Positions 44,275 through 52,777 of a DNA stretch of 64,000 nucleotides are shown here, one piece after another. Origin of the DNA: Kutzneria sp. 744 (GTDB lineage Bacteria; Actinomycetota; Actinomycetes; Mycobacteriales; Pseudonocardiaceae). Position 1 is the first letter of the stretch; each line of letters starts with the position of its first letter. The translations under genes and the position numbers were made by a program. Below the pieces are notes generated by a model. It saw only the letters and a program-made list of their open reading frames with translations, was not told the origin of the DNA and made no database searches. The stretch spans positions 320,312 through 384,311 of the forward strand of contig NZ_KK037166.1 in assembly GCF_000568255.1 (NCBI RefSeq), in the 5' to 3' direction.

Positions 44275-45053
44275 ATGCTGTTCTACCGTGCGGCGCTGCC
44301 GTTGTCACGTCAGACCCTGACCGTCGTGTCCAGGCTGATCCGTACCCACCGCCGGCGGATCGGCTCGGTGTGGCGGGCGCTCAACCCGGGACAACAGGCC
44401 CTGCTGGTGCTGGTGTGCCTGCGCAAGGCGAGCCGTTCGCCGAGGTCGGCGCCGGGTTCGAGGTGTCCACCGCCACCTGCTGGCGCTACGTCAACGAGAC
44501 CGTCGGATTGCTGACCGCGCGGGCGCCGAAGCTGCGGGCGGCACTCCGGAAAGCCCAGCGCGAGGGGATGGCCTACGTGATCATCGACGGCACCCTGATC
44601 CCGATCGACCGGATCGCCGCCGACCGCCCGTACTACTCCGGCAAACACAAGCTCCATGGAATAAACGTCCAGGTGATCGCCTCCCCAGACGGCACGATCC
44701 TGTGGGTGTCCGGCCAACTGCCCGGCAGCACGCACGACACCGCCGCCGCCCGGATCTGGCAGATCCTCGCCGCCCTACGCGACACCGGGCTCATCGCGTT
44801 GGGCGACAAGGGCTACCACGGCTACGACCAGACCGGACACCACGTGATCACCCCGTACAAGGGCCGCAACAAGCCCGAGTCCCAGAAGGAGGCCAACCGC
44901 GCCCACGCCCGGCTGCGCGGCCCCGGCGAACGCGCCAACGCACAACTCAAGACCTGGCGCATCCTGCGCAAGCTCCGGTGCTGTCCCCGCCGCGCCGGCC
45001 GTCCGGCCAAGGCCATCCACGTGCTACAGAACTACGAAGTCACCGCAGGATGA
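44275..45053 (+). pseudogene. IS5-like (DDE_Tnp_4 type) transposase with a frameshift
   Basis: The N-terminal part (LFYRAALPLSRQTLTVVSRL, GQQALLVLVCLRK) and the C-terminal part (GEPFAEVGAGFEVSTATCWRY, YVIIDGTLIPIDR, GDKGYHGYD, PYKGRNKPESQKEANRAHA, ERANAQLKTWRIL) are in different frames. They meet at about 44428, where one G seems missing between CGCAA and GGCGAG. Catalytic Asp, Asp and Glu positions are retained. Some related IS use programmed frameshifting, so a functional fusion cannot be excluded. No inverted end was found on the left side. Confidence 0.82.
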
Positions 45054-45085
45054 AAAACGTTCAGTGTGCTCTCCAAGATGAATCG

Positions 45086-45997
45086 TCAATCGTTGAAGTA
45101 GTGGCCTTCCTTGATGTCCGCGATCAGCGCGGGACGCGTCGGCCGCCATCCCAGGCGTTCCTGCGTCAGTGCGCTCGACGTCGGGCTGTCGATCGACACC
45201 AGGGGGCCGAGAAAACCGAAGTGGTTGCCTGCGTCCTCGGCCGCGAGGCTGACAACCGGCACCTTCAGCTGACGGCCGATGGCCTCAGCGATGTCCCGCA
45301 ACCTCACCCCCTCATCGTCGACTGCGTGCAGGCGCGAGCCGGCTGGGGCGGCCTCCACAGCCAGCCGGTACAGGTGCGCCGCGTCCAGCCGGTGCACCGC
45401 AGGCCACCGGTTCGATCCGTCGCCAACATAGGCGGACACGCCCTTCGCGCGGGCGATGCCGATGAGAGTCGGTGTGAAACCCTTCAGGTCTCCCTCGCCG
45501 TGCACCAGCGGCGCGAGCCGTAGCGCAGCTGCGCGCACGCTGCGCTCTCCCATCGCGATCACGGCGTGCTCGGTCGGAACTCGCAGGGCCCAGGCCCCCA
45601 GCCTTTCTACATCGGGGGCATCCGCTTCCGTGCCCAGGCGCCCGAACGTCAGGCCCAAGGTTCCCGAGGTCACCACGAAGGGTTTGTCGGAGCCTTCAAG
45701 CGCTGCCCCGATCGCCTCGACGGCGCTCAGTTCGACCCGGGCTCGAGCGGCCGGATCCGTGGTCTCAGTAATGTGCTGGTTGGCCGCGTAAATGACCCCG
45801 TCCGCTGCGGTGGCGCCGGCACGCAAGCTGTCGAGGTCTTCCAGTTCGCCGCGGCGAACATCTGCGCCGACCGCCGACAACGCTGCGGCGGCCGAGTCCG
45901 AGCGGGCGAGGCCGATGACCTGATGGCCTGCTCCGAGGAGCTCGCGGACAACCGCGGATCCGATGTACCCGGTGGCACCGGTGACAAAAATGCGCAC
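45086..45997 (-). CDS. NAD(P)-dependent epimerase/dehydratase-like protein (extended SDR)
   Basis: This 303-residue protein has the cofactor motif VTGATGYIGSAVVREL at the N-terminus and the acidic LARSD turn. VTSGTLGL replaces the usual catalytic region, and NRWPAVHRLDAAHLYRLAVE is typical of the group. These proteins are often annotated as NAD-dependent epimerases. The substrate is unknown. It is divergent from a LysR regulator across a region with a good LysR box, so it is probably its target. Confidence 0.9.
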   Translation of the reverse strand: MRIFVTGATGYIGSAVVRELLGAGHQVIGLARSDSAAAALSAVGADVRRGELEDLDSLRAGATAADGVIYAANQHITETTDPAARARVELSAVEAIGAALEGSDKPFVVTSGTLGLTFGRLGTEADAPDVERLGAWALRVPTEHAVIAMGERSVRAAALRLAPLVHGEGDLKGFTPTLIGIARAKGVSAYVGDGSNRWPAVHRLDAAHLYRLAVEAAPAGSRLHAVDDEGVRLRDIAEAIGRQLKVPVVSLAAEDAGNHFGFLGPLVSIDSPTSSALTQERLGWRPTRPALIADIKEGHYFND

Positions 45998-46109
45998 GAT
46001 GACAATCCTCTGTGGCTTCGAGTCAGCCCGGTCTCTGGAGAGGGGTGGGCCTGTGCCTCAACGCTAAGAACCACGGGCGCCCCGCGTCCAAGTCCTGTCC
46101 CGCACCACG

Positions 46110-46128
46110 TGATGCGAAATAGGTATCA
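46110..46128. promoter_or_regulatory. LysR-type box TGAT-N11-ATCA
   Basis: TGAT at 46110-46113 and ATCA at 46125-46128 with 11 bases between match the T-N11-A consensus for LysR regulators. The site lies 17 bases upstream of the lysR-type start and 113 bases from the divergent epimerase start. Confidence 0.6.
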
Positions 46129-46144
46129 GGAGTATCCTGGCGGC

Positions 46145-47074
46145 GTGCCCGACCAGCCCGCCTCCTCGGCGGACCTCGAACTGCGCTTGGTGCGGTACTT
46201 CACGGTCGTCGCCGAGCACCGCAACTTCCACCGCGCGGCCAGCGCCCTGCACCTCGCCCAGCCGTCGCTGAGCCGGCAGATTCAGCGTCTCGAAGAACGA
46301 ATGGGCGTCCGCCTGCTCGATCGCACGAGACAGGGCAGCCACCTCACCGAGGCGGGCCGGATCTTCCTGCCTCAGGCGCAAGCACTCCTGCACTCCGCCC
46401 GGCAAGCCGTGGCGACGACCCGTGCCGCCGTTGGCCCCGACGAATTCACCATCGGGTACACGGGCGGCCTCATCGTGACCACCGCGGCGCGCGAACTGCG
46501 CAACCGGCGTCCCGACGCCGAGGTGCGCACCCTGCATCTGGACTTTAGCCAGGTAAAAGCGGCCCTCATGGACTACCGGGTCGACGTGGTCCTCGCCCGA
46601 GAGCCGTTCCCGACCGACCAGCTGCGCGTGACGGCCCTCTACGAGGAGCCCCGGGTGCTCGTGGTGCCCACCTTCCATCGCCTCGCCGGCCGCACGTCTG
46701 TCACCATTGACGACTTTGCGGACGAAGCCCTGGTCCGGTACACCGACGCGGCGTATGACGCATTCTGGCGTCTCGACCCACGCCCGAACGGACGCCCGAC
46801 ACCCGAAGGCCCGCTCGCCATGTCCGCGGCAGACAAACTCGAACTCATCGCCAGCGGCCAGGCCCTCGCCCTCGCACCGGCCGGCGGCGAGCACACCCCC
46901 CTTCGACACGACCTCACAACCATTCCCGTTGAAGGAATCGCACCGTGCCGAGTCGTGCTCGCAACCAGGGCCGAAGACCGTGGACCGCTCGTACAGGACT
47001 TCCTCGACGTTGCTGTGAACCAGCTCACCAGGAGGGGCGCGACGCGCTCCCCAAACCTCGGGAAAATGTACTGA
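46145..47074 (+). CDS. LysR-family transcriptional regulator
   Basis: The start is GTG 46145, giving 309 residues. The N-terminal winged HTH is standard (LVRYFTVVAEHRNFHRAASA, LAQPSLSRQIQRLEERMGVRL). The periplasmic-binding-like effector domain follows (DEFTIGYTGGLIV). It probably controls the divergent epimerase-like gene. The inducer is unknown. Confidence 0.93.
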   Translation: MPDQPASSADLELRLVRYFTVVAEHRNFHRAASALHLAQPSLSRQIQRLEERMGVRLLDRTRQGSHLTEAGRIFLPQAQALLHSARQAVATTRAAVGPDEFTIGYTGGLIVTTAARELRNRRPDAEVRTLHLDFSQVKAALMDYRVDVVLAREPFPTDQLRVTALYEEPRVLVVPTFHRLAGRTSVTIDDFADEALVRYTDAAYDAFWRLDPRPNGRPTPEGPLAMSAADKLELIASGQALALAPAGGEHTPLRHDLTTIPVEGIAPCRVVLATRAEDRGPLVQDFLDVAVNQLTRRGATRSPNLGKMY

Positions 47075-47801
47075 CAGAGACCGACAACGGCTTGCAAGAT
47101 CAACGGTTGGCGCACTTAACCCGACCGCCGGCCGACACCACCTTCACCCGCCGGCTCGTTGACCACCTGGCTGACCCATCGCCGCTCCGACATCACTTGC
47201 ACGTCTTCCCCCGGTTTCCGGGTGATGGCTTCGGTTTGCATGCAGATTGGCGCGTACGTCAACGTGATGAGCTCGACGAAACTGCTGCTGCCCTTAGGAA
47301 AGCTCTGCCTGGGACGATGTTGAGGTGGCGGCATAGCCGAGTTGGCTGTTAAGCGGGGCCGCAGCGCCTACACGATTCACGCGAACAGGCGTGCCACGCG
47401 TCCCACCAGCCCCGGATTTGAGAGATTCCCGACCACACAACGTCGCATCGTCCGTACTCCCCAGCAACGATCTTGATCGGGACTGCTGTCTCAAACTCGC
47501 TTCACAAATGAAGCTGCCAGCGGAGGTCGGGATCCCGTACTACATCGCGAGATGCGGATCTTCAAGCCCTGGCCGAGGACCTGGGCTGGATGTTCACCCA
47601 TCCGGAGCCTTGGACGTCGTTTGCGCTGCTGGCGCGGGCGTTGCTGGCCGGCGTGGCCGGAGAAGAACTCCTGAGGGTGACCTGATGTGATGACCACTCG
47701 CGGTCAACGGCACTTATTGGCCATGACACATTCTCCTGCTCAACCAAGGGATACATGCACACTATGCGGACTCGCCTCCACCCTGCCTGCGGGAGGTACT
47801 C
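47075..47801. other. Gene-poor stretch with one possible gene remnant
   Basis: No complete gene is supported over 727 bases. At 47552-47683 a plus-strand frame reads ADLQALAEDLGWMFTHPEPW and ends GVAGEELLRVT-stop. It looks protein-like but has no start and no recognised family, so it may be the end of a decayed gene. GGGAGGTACTC at the right end is the ribosome site for the next gene. Confidence 0.4.
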
Positions 47802-50000
47802 ATGCACGCGTTCTTGCCTTTGGTGACCGCACCACTTGTCGTCGCTATGTTGACCGCGCCGCCAGGCATGGTGGCCACCGCGCCCACCGCGCTGGGAGCG
47901 GATGCCGGTTCGGTGTCGGTGACCCTGGTGACCGGCGACCGGATTGTGGAGTCGGCCGGTGGCGGTCCGGTCGCCACGATTCCCTCCGAGGACGACGGCG
48001 GACCGATGCTGTCGTTCACCGGTCCCACCGGTGACCGCTACGTGGTGCCCTCCGTGGCGGCACCGTATGCGGGGCGCCAGTTGGACCTGTCGTTGTTCGA
48101 CGTGTCGGCGCTGGCTCGCGCGCGGACCCGGGACGGGATTCCGCTGGAGCTGTCGTTCGCCGCCGGAGCCCCGCCGGTGGCGCCGCCGGGAGTCACGCTT
48201 ACCGCCGCATCGGGCGGCACGGCGCGTGGATACCTCAACGTCGCGTCGGCGTCGCGGTTCGCCGCGATGCTGCGCGAGCGGATCGGCGCCGACATCGCCG
48301 CCGGTCGGGAGCCAGGCACTGGCCCGCTGCCCGGCGGGTTGGCACGGATGACACTGGCCGCGCCGACCGACTCAAGCTCCGCCACGCCGGCGTATCCCAT
48401 GCGTGTCGTCCAGCTGACCACGGTCGGCCTGACCGGCCAGCTGACGAACAGCTTTCTCACACTGTTCAATGTGGACTCCATCCGTCGCGTGCCTGGGGTG
48501 GCGCTGTTCACTCACGGCGAGATCCAGCGGCTGGCGGTGCCGGCAGGACATTATGTCGCGCTCAGCTTCTTCTGCGATTTCGACCAGCGCGGCAGGGTCG
48601 TGGCGGGACGATGGGTCACGCCGAGTTTCACCGTCTCGGACTCCGACGCCGTCACCGCGCTGGGGATCGATGAGCGCAGCGCGTCGTCTCGGATCTCGGT
48701 GGCCACGCCCCAGCAGGCCGCCGAAGACGGTATGACCGTCACGTTCATCCCACAGGACAAGGCCAGGCAAACCGGTTTGGTGGTCACCGCAGGCGGTGCT
48801 GGCTCGCACGGTGCCGACTTCTATGTGACGCCCACATCCGCTGCCCCGGTGGGGAATCTGCGTTTCCTCGTCTCGTGGAGCGGCCAGTCCGCGACTTCGC
48901 GCTATGACGTGGCTTTCGGTTCGAACGACGTGCCGACCGTGAACGCCTACGTCGTGCACCCCAACGAACTGGCCGTGGTGCGACAGCGTTTCTTCGCCGA
49001 CCCCGCCGACACGCCCAGGGCAGCGTTCCTCAAGGCTCCCCTGGACCCGGCGACCGGTCGGATAGGGGGACTGGTGTACGGCAACCTGGGCGGCGTCCCG
49101 GCACCCGGCGAGGTGACCGAGTACGTGGGCGCCGCCAACGGGGGGCAGTGGCTGCAGATGACGCAGATGCCCGGCAACGTGCTGTACACGGCGGACGCGC
49201 GCACCTTCACCGCCGGACACCGGTACTCGATCGACTGGGGCCACGGTCCGCAGGCCGCCGAGTTCGGGCAACACACTGGACCGCACCAGTGGTTGGACAG
49301 TATCCAGTACCCGTACTGCCTAGCGTGCAGCGCTGGCGGCACGCTCTCCCTGTTCTTCGCCGACGACGCGGCCGACAGCGATCCAACCCATCAGGGAACT
49401 CTCCTGGATGCCACCACGCGGATCACGCTTTACCGTGACGGCACTCAGGTGGTCGACGGCCAGAACGCCATCGGCGCCGTGGTGACAAGTGTGCCAGGCG
49501 CCTATCGCGCGGTGTTCGATGTCGACCGCGGCACGCAGTCCCCGGTCAGCCAGTCCACCCACACGCACACCGACCTGGCCTTCCGCGACCTGCCGGGCAG
49601 CGCGCTGCCCGCCGGCAACACCTGCTACGGACAATCGGCGTCCACTGCGTGCCACATCCTGCCGGTGCTCACGCTGAACTACTGGCTGGCTACCGACCAG
49701 ACCGGCAGCAGCACCGCGCCCCGGCAGTTGATGCGGCTCACCGTCGCCCATCTGAGCTATGACGGCGCCGGCTCACACGACCCGGTCACCTCGGTGACGG
49801 TGTCCGTGTCCTTCGACGGCGCCACCTGGCAGCCCGCGATGGTGCACGGCGACAACGGGCAGTACCTCGTGGCCTGGCCCAATCCCGCGTCGGCGCGGGG
49901 CACCAGCCCGGCGTTGCGAGTAACCGCCGCCGACGCCGCCGGCGGATCGATCACCCAGACCATCACCAACGCCTACACCATCGCCGCGCCCGGCCACTGA
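47802..50000 (+). CDS. Large secreted protein of unknown function
   Basis: This 732-residue protein starts at ATG 47802 with GGGAGGTACTC upstream. A signal peptide is followed by SVSVTLVTGDRIV, a segment seen at the N-terminus of actinomycete secreted subtilases, but no catalytic Asp/His/Ser triad is visible. The remainder is beta-rich. Clustered cysteines (YPYCLACSAGG, GNTCYGQSASTACHILP) probably form disulfides, and an Ig-like C-terminal part includes TSVTVSVSFDGATWQPA. It lies 14 bases before the S53 peptidase, suggesting an exported pair, perhaps inhibitor, chaperone or substrate-binding partner; this is a guess. Confidence 0.75.
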   Translation: MHAFLPLVTAPLVVAMLTAPPGMVATAPTALGADAGSVSVTLVTGDRIVESAGGGPVATIPSEDDGGPMLSFTGPTGDRYVVPSVAAPYAGRQLDLSLFDVSALARARTRDGIPLELSFAAGAPPVAPPGVTLTAASGGTARGYLNVASASRFAAMLRERIGADIAAGREPGTGPLPGGLARMTLAAPTDSSSATPAYPMRVVQLTTVGLTGQLTNSFLTLFNVDSIRRVPGVALFTHGEIQRLAVPAGHYVALSFFCDFDQRGRVVAGRWVTPSFTVSDSDAVTALGIDERSASSRISVATPQQAAEDGMTVTFIPQDKARQTGLVVTAGGAGSHGADFYVTPTSAAPVGNLRFLVSWSGQSATSRYDVAFGSNDVPTVNAYVVHPNELAVVRQRFFADPADTPRAAFLKAPLDPATGRIGGLVYGNLGGVPAPGEVTEYVGAANGGQWLQMTQMPGNVLYTADARTFTAGHRYSIDWGHGPQAAEFGQHTGPHQWLDSIQYPYCLACSAGGTLSLFFADDAADSDPTHQGTLLDATTRITLYRDGTQVVDGQNAIGAVVTSVPGAYRAVFDVDRGTQSPVSQSTHTHTDLAFRDLPGSALPAGNTCYGQSASTACHILPVLTLNYWLATDQTGSSTAPRQLMRLTVAHLSYDGAGSHDPVTSVTVSVSFDGATWQPAMVHGDNGQYLVAWPNPASARGTSPALRVTAADAAGGSITQTITNAYTIAAPGH

Positions 50001-50014
50001 TCACAGGAGTTGCG

Positions 50015-51223
50015 ATGAGACTCGTCGTCATGCTCGCCACGATCACGGCTGCGGCGCTGACCGTCCAAGCGCCGGTCGCCATCGGCTTTCCGCGCACCGC
50101 GGCCGTCCGCGACGCCTGCGGCGCGGCACGGCCTGGATACGCCAGGTGTTTCGCCAAAATCCGTACTGACGTCCACAGTGGCCACATGACTGCAGCCGCG
50201 TTACCGGCCGGCTACGGTCCGGCGGATCTGCGCTCGGCGTACAACCTGCCCATCACCGGCGGCGGCGCACAGACTGTAGCCGTCGTAGACGCCTACGACG
50301 ATCCCAACGCCGAATCCGATCTGGCCACCTACCGGACCACCTACGGCCTGCCGGCCTGCACCACCGCCAACGGCTGCTTCCACAAGGTCAACGGCAGCGG
50401 CGCCGCCAGTCCGCTCCCTCCGGCCGATGAGGGGTGGGGCCTGGAGATTTCCCTCGATCTGGACATGGTGTCTGCCGCCTGCCCGGACTGCCGCGTCCTG
50501 TTGGTCGAGGGCGCCAGCGCGGCCATCGCGGACCTGGCCACCGCCGAGGCCACCGCCGCAAGCTTGGGCGCCAACGAGATCTCCAACAGCTACGGCATCC
50601 AGGAGGACCCCGCGATGCTCCCGTTTCAGGACGCCTACCGCCATCCGGGCGTGGCGATTGTCGCCGCCGCAGGCGATTCCGGCTACGGCATCCCGGAATT
50701 CCCCGCAGTGCTGGCAAGTGTGATTGCGGTCGGCGGCACTCGCCTGACCCGCGTGCCCACCGCTGCACGCCGCTGGGCCGAAACCGCCTGGGGCGGCTCG
50801 AGCACCACCGGCGGTACGGGCAGCGGCTGCTCGGCGTGGATCGCCAAGCCCACCTGGCAGCACGACCCGAACTGTTCGGGGCGGATGACCGCTGACGTCG
50901 CCGCCGACGCCGATCCTGACACAGGACCCGCCGTCTACGACAGCTACGGGTCAGACGGAGGTCCCGGCTGGACGATAGTTGGTGGCACCAGTGCCTCCTC
51001 TCCGTTCATCGCGGGTGTGATCGCGCTCGCCGGCAATCCCACCGCGTTTCCCGACGCCAGCTACCTGTATGCCCACACCGATGCACTCAACGACATCACC
51101 AGCGGCACCAACGTCACCAGCCCGTCCGGCATGGACTGCGGCGGTGACTACCAATGCAACTCCCTGTCCGGCTACGACGGTCCCACCGGAGAGGGCACCC
51201 CCAACGGCCCGGCCTCCTTCTGA
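50015..51223 (+). CDS. Secreted S53-family (sedolisin/kumamolisin-like) serine peptidase
   Basis: This 402-residue protein has a signal peptide. The catalytic Glu144 and Asp148 occur in GWGLEISLDLDM, and the Ser326 nucleophile in VGGTSASSPF. The oxyanion Asp is likely in TADVAADADP, and a calcium-binding end is plausible. S53 enzymes are acid-active endopeptidases. The long N-terminal propeptide of classical sedolisins is missing; only about 65 residues precede AGYGPADLRSAYNLP. It is probably co-transcribed with the preceding secreted protein and followed by a very strong terminator. Confidence 0.9.
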   Translation: MRLVVMLATITAAALTVQAPVAIGFPRTAAVRDACGAARPGYARCFAKIRTDVHSGHMTAAALPAGYGPADLRSAYNLPITGGGAQTVAVVDAYDDPNAESDLATYRTTYGLPACTTANGCFHKVNGSGAASPLPPADEGWGLEISLDLDMVSAACPDCRVLLVEGASAAIADLATAEATAASLGANEISNSYGIQEDPAMLPFQDAYRHPGVAIVAAAGDSGYGIPEFPAVLASVIAVGGTRLTRVPTAARRWAETAWGGSSTTGGTGSGCSAWIAKPTWQHDPNCSGRMTADVAADADPDTGPAVYDSYGSDGGPGWTIVGGTSASSPFIAGVIALAGNPTAFPDASYLYAHTDALNDITSGTNVTSPSGMDCGGDYQCNSLSGYDGPTGEGTPNGPASF

Positions 51224-51233
51224 CCGGGCCGTC

Positions 51234-51269
51234 GCGGGTTGCCCCACCCTCTCGGGTGGGGCAACCCGC
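51234..51269 (+). terminator. Strong hairpin after the S53 peptidase gene
   Basis: GCGGGTTGCCCCACCC at 51234-51249 pairs perfectly with GGGTGGGGCAACCCGC at 51254-51269 around a TCTC loop. The stem is 16 base pairs and starts 11 bases past the stop codon. Confidence 0.9.
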
Positions 51270-51454
51270 CGCTTGCTTGGGGAGCATCAATGACAAGTCA
51301 GGTCAGGCATCACCACCAGGAGCCTGCGCGCCTTATGTCGCCCGACTGCTCGGCGAGCCCTACGCCAGCAGCCAGATGACCCAACACCTGAAACCTGACT
51401 CACACGTTCAGAATCCGCTCCCAAGGCTCTGGGGGCTCGATTGCTGGCGCGTTA

Positions 51455-51844
51455 CTAAAGAGCCGCTTTGAAGTAGAAAACCGGCTCGGTGAATGCAGCG
51501 ACCGCGGAGCGGGGCGGCAGGTCGACGACCGGAGTGCCCTCGCACGGGGCCTGTCCCTCGCCCGGCTCCGCGTACAGCCGGATGCTCTGGCGGGTGCGGT
51601 TGATCGCGGATCGTGCGCCATCCGGCAGAGTTTCGATTGCCACGGGCGTACACCGGAACGGCACTGGAGCGAGCACCCGCTGCGGGACCCCCAGGAAATT
51701 GGGTTCCGGGGACAGGAGGAGGGCGGTGCCCACAGCCGGACCGGCTTGAGGCGTGGCGGTCGGGGTGGCAGCACTCGCGGGTCCGCCTGCCAGTAGGCAG
51801 GCAGCCAGCACCGTGGTCGCGCCCACGATCATGCGCTTAATCAT
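51455..51844 (-). CDS. Small secreted protein of unknown function
   Basis: This 129-residue protein has a clear signal peptide (MIVGATTVLAACLLAGGPASA). A proline/threonine linker follows, then a compact mature part with two cysteines (VPFRCTPVAIETLP, APCEGTPVVDLP), which could form one disulfide. The LAAC at the signal end could also be a lipobox. No family is recognised. Confidence 0.65.
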   Translation of the reverse strand: MIKRMIVGATTVLAACLLAGGPASAATPTATPQAGPAVGTALLLSPEPNFLGVPQRVLAPVPFRCTPVAIETLPDGARSAINRTRQSIRLYAEPGEGQAPCEGTPVVDLPPRSAVAAFTEPVFYFKAAL

Positions 51845-52777
51845 GAATTCATCCCTTCGACTAACGGAAATAGTTGGCGTTTTTCATCCAAGCCCCCCGC
51901 GTGTGGTGGAGTCTTGGTAGTAGCGACGGCGGAACCATCGAGGTGCCTGGTCCGCGGCTTCGCGACAACCACCTCCTCAGACAGCCTTGGCATGGCCGAT
52001 GATCTATGCATGCGCCGTTTCTTTCGCCGCTACTGCCAGAACCCCGAAACGGCGCTTGCGGCCCACACGTAGCCGTACGCGGTCGCGCGGCTCATGCCGA
52101 AATCCTTGGCCGGCTATGATGATTCGCGAGCGACTTGCATCCAGTCTGCTCCCGTGTGGGCCGGCGAGAAAAGGGGCCAGCGAATTGGCCCACCGTAGAC
52201 GAACTGCGCGGCCAGCTTCAACCGGCGTAGTGCTCCAACCCTAGATCGTGATCTTGTCTTGTAGGGTCTCGCTGTCGACGACATGTCGATCTTTGCTGAC
52301 CTGGGCGTTCTGGTCGTCTCACGACCGTATCGCCCATGATCAGTCTCAATATCTGTGGCATTTCCTCGCCTGACACCGGCCAGGTCAGCGGTCGTACAGC
52401 TCATCGCCGGTGCCGCGCAGCTTGTCGAGGTTGTTAAGTTGCCGTTGGACGCGCATGGCGTCGGTTACTTCCGCCGAGCGGCGACGCGCCGAACGCAGCG
52501 CGGGCTTGGACTGAGCCCCTGCTGTCCGCGGGGGCTGGGTGCTATGCCAGGTCGTTCCAGGTCCATGGGGCTGTGGGTGTCCCGTTCCGCTCCCGTCCGA
52601 ACCGGAACTGACTGCTGTGATCATCGATGTCCCTGCGTCAGGGTGAGCAGCAGATAGTCCGGAATTTGCTTGCGTAGCACGCCCATAGTCGTTGCTGACA
52701 AAAGAAAAGGCTGAGCCACGATGTGGAGCACCGAGACGTCGAAGTCGGCGTACAGCTGTCGGCGATGCGTGAAAACT
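51845..52777. other. Decayed stretch with a transposase HTH remnant
   Basis: No complete gene is supported over about 930 bases. On the minus strand at about 52110-52040 the translation KDFGMSRATAYGYVWAASAV matches the helix-turn-helix of IS5-type transposases, flanked by stop codons and frameshifts. A minus-strand tail ending VQRQLNNLDKLRGTGDELYD near 52400 is unassigned. The rest looks like IS debris. Confidence 0.5.
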
